Shown here: piece after piece, positions 38,988 through 52,400 of the stretch
Layout: each line of letters opens with the position of its first letter
Numbering within the stretch: position 1 is the stretch's first letter
NCBI RefSeq assembly: GCF_947623445.1
Contig: NC_135242.1
Span: 6,696,001-6,760,000 of the forward strand
DNA length: 64,000 nucleotides
Source: Clavelina lepadiformis
Lineage: Eukaryota; Chordata; Ascidiacea; Aplousobranchia; Clavelinidae
Direction: 5' to 3'
Notes under the pieces: generated by a model
What the model was told of the DNA's origin: nothing
Seen by the model: the letters and a program-made list of their open reading frames with translations, nothing else
The model's database searches: none
Program-made: the position numbers and the translations under genes

Positions 38988-40496
38988 ATTATAATTGGCA
39001 GTTATAATTCCCAAATATTGATTGCTTGGTTGCATGTCATCCCAGCAAACATAAGCTACAGAAGTCAGCGGAACACTATTAAGCATTTTATAATTGTGAA
39101 CGCAACCATTATTTTCCACTAAGCATGTTGCATTGGACTATATCACTTGTAGGTAAAAATTGCTTGCTTATCGCTTATATTAAATGCTTCTCAACATTAT
39201 GGCTTACATCAGCTTTGAACTTTTACATGCATGCCATGGCTAATGGTCTTAGTAAAATGCCAAAATGTTGTATTGTTTCAAACTTTGGCATCAATTTCCT
39301 AAACAAACAAAATTTCGTTCTTATAACTGTGTAGTACTTTATATTTAATGACGTCTTAAAGTGACGGTTTGCGTGCTTCAGGAAGCCTACGGGCAAAAAT
39401 AAGCAACGCACTTAGCTTTAACAGCTCTGCGTTGACCCAATATAATCACAATCGTTACAGAACATTTTCGTGTTTAGACAACTTTCCGATACGTTGAGAG
39501 CTATACACTAAACCGCACCTGAACGAAATGATTCACGCAGAGAAAGTTAATTCCAGCTGCAAATTTCTTCATTGCCACCAAAGACGGTCCACTTCCAGTC
39601 TTTTAGACGTATTTCAGCTGAAGCAAAAATTGACTATAGGCCCACTGTGCTATAGTGCATCCTACCGTCGTTTGTATGAAGTTATTCTTTCAGCATGAGC
39701 ACAAACGAATTTCAAAAGAATGTTTTATTTGTGGTTTTACGATGCTGCGCAAAACAACGTAATAAGTAGGTATAGGAATTAGTGTAAGATACAATTAGTG
39801 TTAGTAACATACTGGTAATTAATTAATGAGTACCCGCTGTGGAAAATACTTTGCTTGAAAGAGAAGTGAAAAGCACAGCTGTATTAGCGAAAATACATGT
39901 GTTACAGTATTTGCATAAACGTACGTGTTTACAGCAACACCAAATGCTATGTAGTCCAAAATGCATAGTTTTACTACTTTGCATTAGATTATCAGATGAA
40001 ACTTGAAAAATATTTTGAGGAAGAAAGCCTAAAATTGCATATAGACCAGATTCAGATGAATTTCGCTATCGAAGAAATGTGAACATAAGGCAGCAAAACA
40101 ATCTTTAATTTGCATCGGTAAAAATGGAGGTTGGTCAATTCAACCCACGGGTGACCCAGCCCGGTATGTGCAAGTCCAGGACAACTCAATCAATGTATGA
40201 ATAAATCCAAAACAATAGAACCTAAAAGCTATTGGACTCGCAGAAGTTGGTTGGGTCGTCATAGGTTGAATCGAACTTGAAGCAGCAGAAATACACAAAG
40301 TTTAATGCGGTAAGGTGATTAGCTTACTAAAAACATTAAATATAAACATAAGTGCATGCTTTAAAAATTTTGAAGAAACGACATCAAAGAGAGTAAAATT
40401 CACCAAGTGGTTTGTACGAGAATATGTGCTTGTATCCAACACAGGAAGCTACCGTGGCAATGTTAAATATACCAGAGCACAATACCCCGTGATCAG
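38988..40496. other. Intergenic between convergent receptor genes B and C
   Basis: The two 3' ends face each other across 1.5 kb. No gene is visible. I could not find a clear AATAAA close to either stop codon. Confidence 0.45.
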
Positions 40497-43400
40497 TCAG
40501 TGGCTTTGACTTTCGCTTGAGGAATCGACAGTTGCAACTCTGGTATCGGTTTTCCTTGTTTGTGCTGTTGTAAGGTATTTAGGACTACTCGATGAAAATC
40601 GTTTGAACGGACAGCATAGGAAACGATAGGCTGTTGGCCACCATACATCTCTCACATCACCCTTACGGACGCACAGTAAAAGAAAAAGACAGAATCCCTG
40701 CACAAAATGGAAAAAAATAATATTCTTCGAATAGCATACCACATAGTCGTCAAAGGTGACGTTGTTGAACGAAGTAGCAAACACTTTAGATCTTGCTTAC
40801 CTGAAAAGAGGCAGCTAAGGTAAAAAGCCAGTTCATTATAGTGAAGTAAGTGATGTTATCTGAAAGCAGCAAGAAGTAACCCAACAACCAAACTAAACCA
40901 AGTGTGCTTGCAATAGTCACTGCTACCAAAAGCTGTTGTCGAACTGTTTTCTTCGTAGTGCTAGAAGATACCTAGCATAAATTGAATGAAAATGTAACAA
41001 TGAAACGTCAGCCGAGTTAGTATGATCGACTGAGTGGTCCGGCGGAAAAGAGACGAAAAACCTTGCTTTCAATACCAAGTTGCAAAATTATATCAATTAC
41101 ACCAAAACTGCACAGAGTAAGGAGCTCTAACGAATATTCCCGAAGACCCTTTCATAAGGAAAACGTCTTAGCACGCTCCGAAAATGGAGAAAAGATTTGA
41201 AATGATTCTGAAACTTTGGGGTTGAAACGCCCTGAGAAACATTTAGGCACGCTCTGAAAACTAAAAAATACCATAATAAACATGCACCTGCTTTCTATTC
41301 CAAGTGATGTTTCTTATGACGAGATAAAATACAACCAAGTTGAAGATGAGAACCAGACCAACAGGAAGCAAGAAGGAGAAGTAAAGCGAGTAACCATGCA
41401 ACCAGCACATGTTATCTGCCAACATGGCCGACACTGCCATCTCCGAGTCTGGTACTACAAAAAAGCATACAAAGTTGATGTGAATGTATTCATTGACAGA
41501 ACAAAATAAAAATAAGATAAACTAAAACAAAAAGATATCAACTTAAAGGAACGATTGCAAAAAGAAGCTTAACTACTAAAACATAATTGCGCTTACCAGA
41601 GTTACACATGGCAGGTGTATCTGGATGTTCGGATACAGATAAGGCGACAGCGGTGTTGACTGCCACTATGATTAGTGGGATGCCGTACGACGCAATAAAT
41701 GTTTTTGTCAGATATCTCTGCCAGGATAAACCCATAACCTAACAAAACACAATACAATGCAAATCAACTGAACATCGGTAAAGCTGACGAAAGGTTAAGG
41801 TTGGATGAAACAGAAACGAAAGGCACTTAATTCATACAAACCTGGACAAACGACTTATAGAGGACGTGTGAGTAAACAGCCATCCAGCACCAAGTACATA
41901 GAAGAAAATAATGCAACAAAACGGCGCTAGCAATGCACCCAGCAACTTGTCGTCGCTTGTCCATGCCGGCAAGAAAGACAATGTAGGCCAACAGCAAGTT
42001 GATGCAGACGTTTATGAGGACTTTAATTGGACGTCTATTTCGAATGTGTCTAGATCAAAAAGGCATGTTTCAATAAACTCTACTAAAACAAGCTACAACA
42101 GTATAAAGCCAGAAAACGACGAATGTTTGTGAAAACGCTCGGTGAAAAACTTACTTTGGTACGACCAGCAGAAGAAAGGTAAACGCCAAAAATACGATTG
42201 AAATGCTGCATCCTACTGTGGTAAGTGTTGACAATACAACATCATCTGGAATGTCGTAAATCGCCTGGGAACAAATTTCCATAAACAGTTTGTTACTTTA
42301 ATGAATTAAAACATCTGCGATCAATTCGGCAACATGCGCTTGGTTTCACAGCACAGTAACATCAAAAACAGAGTGGGTTTACCAGCAACATCGCAAAATT
42401 AGTTAGATGATTGCATTGGCATTCGGGTGGATTCGAACCATCTACCAAACAGCAACCATCTGTTGACCATGAACTAGTTGAAAAATTCCAAAAGGCGCAA
42501 GTCTCATTCACGTAAGACAACTAAAAAATAAAAAAGGACTTGCAAGATCACCATACTAGGAATAGCAGAAGATTCTGTATAGCAAAACGTAACTATAAAT
42601 TAGTTACAATTTGTAAATACAAAACAAGGTCATAAGATATTTCTCCCACCGTAAAAGGTCGTTCATTTGCCATTCTTCCACCGGTGACGTTAATAGTCAA
42701 ATGCTTAATTACCACAGGATCTGTAAGGCCATTGATGCGTTGATTTTCCACATCCGCTGATGCAACCTAACAACAAGTATTATAACTATAGACGACGAGC
42801 GATTTGCCGTTATACACGGAAAAATATTTCTCTTCAACAATTTAGTCCTACTTTGACCTTTCAGTCAGGTTGAAATAACCAAGTGGTAGGCTACCTTAAT
42901 CCCAAACATCGGTATAATCTAAATTACCCAATAACAACCCTATAACTGTCCAAATTTTGGCTCGACTTGGCATTTTATTTACCAACCTACTACTCCTAAA
43001 ACTAAAATCTCAAAATAATTCAAAAATACGGGAATTTCTGTGCTGCTATTTCTTATGCAGTGGGATTTTTCTGTTATGAATTTATTTATGTATTGCCTGA
43101 TCATGCCGGTATGATATCAATATGTTGTCTATGTGCATTGCCCAGTAAAGGCTTTCTTTTATTTGTTCTTGTGTGATCTTGCCCATATTTGGAACTGTTT
43201 ACCGGAAGGGCTGAACATGAGCAAGCATCGTACATGCCTTGCTTAAGAGCAAAACAGTGGCATCAACGCTGGGTATCGAACACTGCTCGCACCAATGCAA
43301 ACTCGGCGATCTAACCGATCCACTACCGAGCCTACAAGTTGACACTGCATGTTGTTTAAACAGGACATTAGTTGTCAACCACAAAGAGCTCTTGTTTAAA

Positions 43401-46400
43401 GCAAAAGCACACAACTACTAAACACTAAAGTCGACAATATTTTACCCAGTTTGCCCGTTCAGCTGATGGGAATAATTCACTTGTGCGATGAGCAAGGAAC
43501 ACGACCCGCACAGAGGTGGAATTCGTCCCGTCTACATTTCTCTTTTTTCTTCTTGTTGTTTCCGCTCTTCGAGCGATTTCCAACGCTTCGGCCGGGACAC
43601 TTATAGCAACAGGTTGAAACTCATTGGTCGTGCCAGACTCGTCGGTGTAAACCTTCGGCTGAAACTCAGTAGCGGCGGTGACGTCCGTTTGATCAACAAC
43701 CTGATTGCAAAGAAGTAACGGTTGAATTGAAACATTTTGTTGTTTCAAACGCGCTGATTAAGTCTAAAATAATCTAATATTCAGTTAGTGATATGAAACT
43801 TGAAAAGGGCAAGTTTTACCACTGAAAATCTATCTGATATGCGCAGTGAGCATCAATCGCAAGCGAACACAGTACGAGCCCAACAGAGTTGACTGCCAGT
43901 TGTGCACACTGCATAGTCATAGTCACTGCATAGCTATATATTTACTTTAAACTTACACTGTCTATTTTACGTACTATCTAGCTATAAAACCATTAATATT
44001 TTGATGAAATATATAGTGAGAATACAAATTATGGAAGAACCTTGTTAACTTTTTGTAATGAAAAGTTATAACACAAAACGAGTAGCACATTTAGTGTTAG
44101 CGCTGATAGCGAATCTCTATTACTTTGAGAATTCTACTAATTAGAAATACATCGGTACTTGGTCTTGCCTTAAAACTACCATTCCTATTATATCATTAGT
44201 AACTCACCTCGGCTGCTATGTTTGGTGTACGTATGCTGACGGATGTTTGATTATCTTCTAACTGTACATGGAAACCGATCGTAGTTAAAGCATTGAGAAC
44301 TTCTTCGTCAGCGTTCAATAACGTCTCGTTACTTGATGCCGTGTCGTCATCATCGAGGACAAGTAACTTTTGAGTCACGTGATCGCTTATGCTTACCACT
44401 TTCCGAAATATGGAGTCTGTGACCTTGGCAAATAAAAAGGCTATTTTGTGGTATTTTAACTCATTTGCATCAAACAAAGAAACAATGAAAAAATCAATAA
44501 CTTTACCAACCAAGTTAACTTTAATTGGCAGTTGTTAAATAAAACTCGCCTAAACACCTCTTTCCGAAAAAAAAATAATAAGAAAACTCATTTCTGTTTA
44601 TTTATAAATTGCGTTCACAATATTAGGACCTTAACGTCCTCCAGACAACAACGAGATAACAAAAAAATACCTCAACGTCGTCAGTACTGTTAGACAAGTC
44701 GACAAGCGCATTCACGACAAGCATTGTTTCTTCATTAGTGACTTGATCGACAACTGAGGTGTGCAAATCCAACTCAGTAAGTACTTGCTCAATGTCTTTA
44801 GATGTTATGCTAGCAAAATTTGCCTTAAACACAAAAATGGCTAAAGTATATTCAGTTGTAGTTTGTTTTTCTGCTCGTAGTCACATCGAATTTACAAAGC
44901 GTTTGGATGAAATTTAAAACATTTTGTGTACTTTAGCATAGGAAACTTAACTAAGAGTTGATAAATATATGTGGAAAGCGTTCGTACCTCAGACACTATC
45001 ATTGCGATGGTGTCATTTGTGCAGTTCACATAACTAAGTGTATCCAGGGCAAAAAATGGACGTACGACTCCAGTTTCAGGAAAGGCCCGGCAAGTGATTG
45101 ACGCTTGCGGAAATCCTGATAAAAGAATCAACAATTATGCTTAACATACGATAAAAGCTAACGTTACGATTAGGAACAAGGGAAGTTTTGGGTACAACAA
45201 GATGGGAAATAAGCTAGGTTTCCTACCTGCTGGACAAAACTCGTTTGAGTAAACCACAAAATCTACTACTGTGGAGTTAAACGTGAAAATTAACCCGGCC
45301 TCTGTGACTTCAGAAAAAGAACATGTTGCTGCAAATAAACAATGAAAAGAAGACTGTTGAATGCAAAAGTCAAACCTTTAGTTTAAATTAAAAAGAAGCC
45401 AAAAATAGTTTACTATACATTACTCTGCGTGTACTGTTAGCGGTATGAAAGAACCGGAAACGACTTATAAGTTGACAAGTTTTCTCGTAGGTAAGCTAAT
45501 TACCTGCACAAAAAACGGTTGGGTCACCGTTAAAACCCTCCTTACAGCGACAGACTGCATCATCTTCGATCCAAGAGCAAGTCGCGTTGGCAGCACACGG
45601 GTCTGCATCGCATGGGTTCACAGGAATTTCAACTCCAGGGATTTCTGAAGGCGTTGGTCAATAAAACAGCAAAAAATGTTTCAACGTTCAACAAATAACG
45701 GGCCTGGTAGCTGTAGTTCAAGATTATTTCACTATTGTTTTAAAAATACAGCTATGTTTGACAATTCAAGGAAGTAAAGTCACTTCACCAGATTACCGTG
45801 AACGCAACTAATTAATAAGAACAAAACGGCACCAGGTAGCCTATACTTTAATGGATCAAAAGTGTTAACATGAATTTTCAGTTTGTAATTTTCTCAATCC
45901 ATTTAAGTTAGTTAATGGAAAAAAACGATTGATTCTTGTCGCACGACCAAAATTAGTTAATACGTTTTTCTGTTCTGAATTAATTTCTTTAACTCTTATG
46001 TAGCCATACCATCACAAGTGAATCCATCACCGGTATAACCAAATCTGCAAAAGCACTGAAAGCTTCCAAAAGTGTTGACACAATTGGCTTGTGAATGGCA
46101 AGGAACACCCAAGCATTCATTCATGTCTAAAGAAATTTTATAGCCAACTTAATAACTCAATTTCTATGGTAACGTAGCAGTTGATGATAACTTCTAAACA
46201 AAACGGCAACCTCCCTGTGGCACTAAGTGACAAAATATAAAAAACTTTCATAACAACACACGATGAGTCCAGAAGCATTCACGAGTTCATGAAGCCTATC
46301 ACAGATTTTTAAGGCAAACCTGTGCAAGTGAATCCATCGCCTAAAAAGCCATCATCACACATGCAAGTAAAACTACCGTCTATGTTGTGGCATTCAGCTT

Positions 46401-49400
46401 GAGAATTACAGGGAGATCTTTCGACACATTCGTCGACATCTGGAGATAGACAGAAACAAGTTTACAGTTTTTTTATGAACAAAAAATTTATATGATGAAA
46501 ACATAAAATGATCGTTGAAAGCTGTCAACAAACCCAAACAATCCTGCCCACTTCCAGAGTAACCATCACGACAAATACATGTAAAACTTCCAATCATGTT
46601 TAGGCAGTCTGCTTGCTCATGGCACGTGGCTTCATTCAAACATTCAACAACATCTATAAACAAAAACGAATGCGTAAAATAGGCTACTAGAAAAACAAGA
46701 AATAAAAAGTCATTTATGGTGGTTTCTCTTTATATTCACCTTCACATGAAAGTCCATTTCCAGTAAAGCCTGCATTGCATTGACAGATAAAACTTCCATC
46801 GGTGTTGTAGCAGGTGGCGTTCTCATGACAGTTGTTAAGGTTAGAACATTCATCTATATCTAAATGCTCATTAAGTTAGAAAACAATAATGTCAGAAAAA
46901 ATAATGCAACAATTTAACAAAGTACCATCTGCTATGACATAGTAAGGAGGAAAATGTGCCTCTATATTTGCCTTTTGGACGTGTACGCTGTGCATATTAA
47001 TTTTCTCACCACGAGTTCGGACCATAGTGTATTTTGTGGCATTCCTTGCACTATTGTCAGTTTGAAGAACTTGAATTTCTATCTTAAGCTCGTAATCGGT
47101 GCTGGGTTGCAAACCACCAATAGTGTTATTAACCACAACAGCATTGGCCATCAGGTTGGATGCTAAAATATTGAAGTTTGTTGTTTCTGGTTTAGTCATG
47201 ATGGAGTAAGAGATTGCGCGATCCAGTGTAGAGAAACTGATAACGATAAAGTTGTTTGATGCGAAGGTTTCAAGGTTTAACACTGCTGGAGCTAGAGGGT
47301 TTTAAAAACAACATCGAAAACAATTAAAAAACAGTACATGCCAATACATAACACAATTTAGAAGAAATTTAGTAGTGTCATGCATGCTCTGTAAATAGCA
47401 TTTATATCTTCAAACACAATTTGAGAAAATGTTTTTTAAAGAACAACTTTTTCATAATTTTTAAACATATTGAAGTGGTTTTAGCAATCAAAACAGTCAG
47501 GCTAACTTGGATATCAGAGTTTATAACATGTCCTGTAGTAAAAATTTTAAGTCTACCTGTAGTAAAAGACACAGCCATGGAAAAAGGAGAATATGCCACG
47601 GTGGTGCTGGTTGTTTCAGCAAGCGTCCGAACACTGGCGACACAAAGGGAGTTGGATGGCAGGTTATTTACAAATAAGTTTGATACTGATGATGTCTGGA
47701 TGACAGCTCCATTGCCGCCACAAGCAACTAAAAGTAACATATCGTATTATGTTAGCAGCAATTAAACTATTGTAAACTGTTTGAGCATAAAACATATATT
47801 TTAGCAGCTGTGTTGTCCAAATAAAGTTTATTTATTTACACTGTAAATCGCTTTTTCTTCAAAAGGCGAAATGTAATATAAAAATACCCGATTAATTAAT
47901 TATATCGGTTAATTTAGGGAGAAAAAAGTGCAAGTCTGAATTAGGAGTGTTATCTCTTTTTTGGAATACAGTACATGACATACCGTTTATATCATATTCT
48001 GTTGCATTTGCCACTGTATCAAAGAAAACATGCACCGATGTTTCAGTGATGTTTGAAACTGCAAAGTTGGTTGGAGGACTTGGAAGTTGGACTGAAAAGG
48101 TATACAATGATTAATGAAACGTTCTCACTAAATGAGTAGAAAATATTTTGATGTTATGACGTTATGATATGATTTTGATGTTGATAATGTAATTAATATT
48201 GATGTTGCCCATGTCAATCCGCCCAAGTCTAATGCATTGATCACTTACGTGTCATTGTGTTGCCAAATATTGTGGAGTTTGAAAATGCAGGCGATATGTC
48301 AGTAGATACAACACTTGGATCAGTACTGTCCGTTAAAGCTGAACAACTTGCCACAACACTGCCTCGCCTGTCATAAAAATAAATTTTTGCCATGAAAACA
48401 TTGGAAAGATTATGTAAGTTAATACAAACATACTTGTAACAGAAAAATAAAATGTGATTGAAAGCATAGATAGATAAACAAATTGATGTCATGGCCTACG
48501 TACGAAAATTTTTAGTTTTCTACTTTCCTTCATTTATTCCATACAAGAAATTACCTTAATGAATTACCTTTAATTACCTTAAAGAAATTACCTTGAGTTC
48601 AAGAAATTACCTTAATGCCACAACTGAAACATTTCGAACTGAAAATGAAAATGAAAGGGAATAAGTCAATTGGTCTCTGAGAAGTGGTAACAGTTGAGAT
48701 AATAATTTCCTTGAAGCAAAAGAATTTAAGTCCAAAAAAGCGCTGTCAAAATCTTCTGTTTCAACAATTGTAGAAAATTGTATCACCACTGCCTCTGTAT
48801 GATTTTGTTTGAAGTTAAGAGCCTTTTATCAACCAACAGAACTCATCATATAAAGTTTGTCTACTGATACCTGTGGTGAAAGTGACCTTAGGGGAATAAA
48901 TTGGCTCCAAAATATGATCCGAGTCCTTTGTTGATAGTACACCAGCGGATACATTGTAGCTAGTACTTGTATTTAAACCACAAAGGGTGACTGTTGATAT
49001 GTTTGTTGTATGTATCATGTTCCCAGTTTCTGATTCCAACAAGACCTTCAACATATAACAGATCATGAAAGATAAACAATTTTCAAATTGACACAATAAA
49101 CTTACGAAAAAAATAATTTCAAAATTAAAAAATTAAAATCTAAAAACCCATTGATCTTAAATTCAAATCTGTATGTACCTCGTATAATCCGAACATGAAG
49201 TGACGATCCACCACTAAACTGACACACACTTGCCCAACATAAATTACCTGTATAGGTTCTTCCAGCTCTTGTTGCACTAAAATGAAAAACATATTAGATT
49301 GACCCGCTTTATATTTCGTTTCTGCACTAACTTTAATAAATAATAACTCATAATCTTAGAAAATGAAAACATCGTGCACAGAAACCACTACTGATGGTTA

Positions 49401-52400
49401 CAGTAACAGAATAATAAAAAACATTAAAGCTGAAAAAAAATGTTACTTACTATGGCATAACAAGCCACTTCCAACAAAACCTTGGTTGCATATACAAGTG
49501 AAGTTTCCAGCATTATTTGAGCAACTGGCATTGCTAGAACAAGGGCTACTTGCACATTCGTCTACATCTGAATTTAACAACAAATATGAGTACACACAAC
49601 ACAGTGTTGTTAATGTTTTTATTGTTAAACAGAAAATTGTATTGAAAAACTGTTTGCTTGAAAATTTCTACGGAAATGAAAATACAAATTGTAATGAAAA
49701 TTGTTTGGGAATATTTTTCTATGAAGAAGAAAACCAAAATAGCTGAAAAAAGAATTTTAAAAATAAATATATTCTCAAAACTTTTTTATCACATATTCAA
49801 CAAAAAGTTCAAGGTAAAGTTAAACTCAATAAATGCCTAACAGTCTTTTCTAACTTGAACTATATATTACCTTCACACAACGTGCCGTTTCCACTAAAAC
49901 CATTGTTACACAAACAAATATAGCTTCCTGCTAAATTTGTGCATTCAGCATTGACATGGCATGGATTTGAAACACATTCATTTGTGTCTAAAGGTCAAAG
50001 GAAGTATATGTTAAATGTGCATCTGACTTCTATTCCACAAAGTACAGCCTTGCTATTGATATTTACATAAAAGCAGTTTTTAAAAAATTACTCATTACTA
50101 AAAACAAATCATACTTAATTATAATTCAAACACAAACATTGGCAATAGGGGGAACTGAAATCATTAAGAAATACACTGCCACATACCTGAACAATTCCAT
50201 CCATAACCAACAAAACCATCATTGCAAACACAGGAAAAACTTCCGGCCAAGTTCAAACATGATGCATCAAAAAGACAAATATTAACACCCAACAAACATT
50301 CATTGATATCACTGCATGTTGTACCATTACCTAGAAAACCAACAATGAAGTAACAACTATTATTTCCATGCAAGTCTGTTGCATGTTGCATTATTACAGT
50401 ATAGCAGTAGGTGAACTTATCAAAACACTAATCTACATCACTGCATATTGTACCATTTCCTGTAAATCCTGCATTGCAAGTGCAAGTAAAACTTCCAAAA
50501 TTATTAATACAAGTAGCATTTTCATCACAGTTATGTGTGTTGGTAATACATTCATCTATATCACTGCATGTTGTGCCATTACCTGTAAATCCTTCATTGC
50601 AAGTGCAAGTAAAACTTCCATTAGTATTGGAACATGTTGCATTTTTATCACAGTCATGCGTGATAGTCAAGCATTCATCTATATCACTGCATATTATACC
50701 ATTTCCTGTAAATCTTTCATTGCAAGTGCAAGTAAAACTTCCATTATTATTGGAGCATGTTGCATTTTTATCACAGTTATGTGTGTTGGTGATGCATTCA
50801 TCTACATCATGGCATGTTGTACCATTTCCTGTAAATCCTTCATTGCAAGTGCAAGTAAAACTTCCATTAGTATTGGAACAAGTTGCATTTTCATCACAGT
50901 TATGTGTGTTGGTGATGCATTCATCTATATCACTGCATGCTGTACCATTTCCTGTAAATCCTTCATTGCAAGTGCAAGTAAAACTCCCAAAAGTATTAGT
51001 ACAAGTAGCATTTTCATGACAGTTATGTGTGTTGGTGATGCATTCATCTATATCATGGCATGTTGTACCATTTCCTGTAAATCCTTCATTGCAAGTGAAA
51101 CTTCCATTAGTATTGGAACAAGTTGCATTTTCATCACAGTTATGTGTGTTGGTGATGCATTCATCTATATCACTGCATGTTGTACCATTTCCTGTAAATC
51201 CTTCATTGCAAGTGCAAGTAAAACTTCCATTAGTATTGGAACAAGTTGCATTTTCATCACATTTATGTGTGTTGGTGATGCATTCATCTATATCACTGCA
51301 TGTTGTACCATTTCCAGTAAATCCTTTATTGCAAGTACAACTAAAACTTCCATTAGTATTGGAACAAGTTGCATTTTGATCACAGTTATGTGTGTTGGTG
51401 ATGCATTCATCTATATCACTGCATGTTGTACCATTTCCTGTAAATCCTTGATTGCAAGTGCACATAAAACTTCCATTAGTATTGGAACAAGTAGCATTTT
51501 CATCACAGTTATGTGTGTTGGTGATGCATTCATCTATATCAGTGCATGTTGTACCATTTCCTTTAAATCCTTCATTGCAAGTGCAAGTAAAACTTCCATT
51601 AGTATTGGAACAAGTAGCATTTTCATCACAGTTATGTGTGTTGGTGATGCATTCATCTATATCACTGCATGTTGTACCATTTCCTGTAAAACCTGCATTG
51701 CAGATGCAAGTAAAACTCCCAAAATTATTAGTACAAGTAGCATTTTCATCACAGTTATGTGTGTTGGTGATGCATTCATCTATATCACTGCATGTTGTAC
51801 CATTTCCTGTAAATCCTTCATTGCAAGTGCAAGTAAAACTTCCATTAGTATTGGAACAAGTTGCATTTTCATCACAGTTATGTGTGTTGGTGGTGCATTC
51901 ATTTATATCACTGCATGTTGTACCATTTCTCGTAAATCCTTCATGGCAAGTGCAAGTGAAACTTCCATTAGTATTGGAACAAGTTGCATTTTCATCACAG
52001 TTATGTGTGTTGGTGATGCATTCATCTATATCACTGCATGTTGTACCATTTCCTGTAAATCCTTCTTTGCAAGTGCACATAAAACTTCCATTAGTATTGG
52101 AACAAGTTGCATCATTATCACAGTTATGTGTGTTGGCGGTGCATTCATCTATATCACTGCATGTTGCACTATTTCCTGTAAATCCTGCATTGCAAGTACA
52201 ACTAAAACTTCCATTAGTATTGGTACAAGTTGCATTTTCATCACAGTTATGTGTGTTGGTGATGCATTCATCTATATCACTGCATGTTGTACCATTTCCA
52301 GTAAATCTTTCATTGCAAGTGCAAGTGAAACTTCCATTAGTATTGGAACAAGTTGCATTTTCATCACATTTATGTGTGTTGGTAATGCATTCATCTATAT

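Noticed and set aside
42425..42450. A tRNA box B-like GGTTCGAATCC on the minus strand.
   Set aside because: It is part of the GPS exon of receptor C ([10 protein letters not shown]), as shown by the frame and by the matching exon of receptor B.
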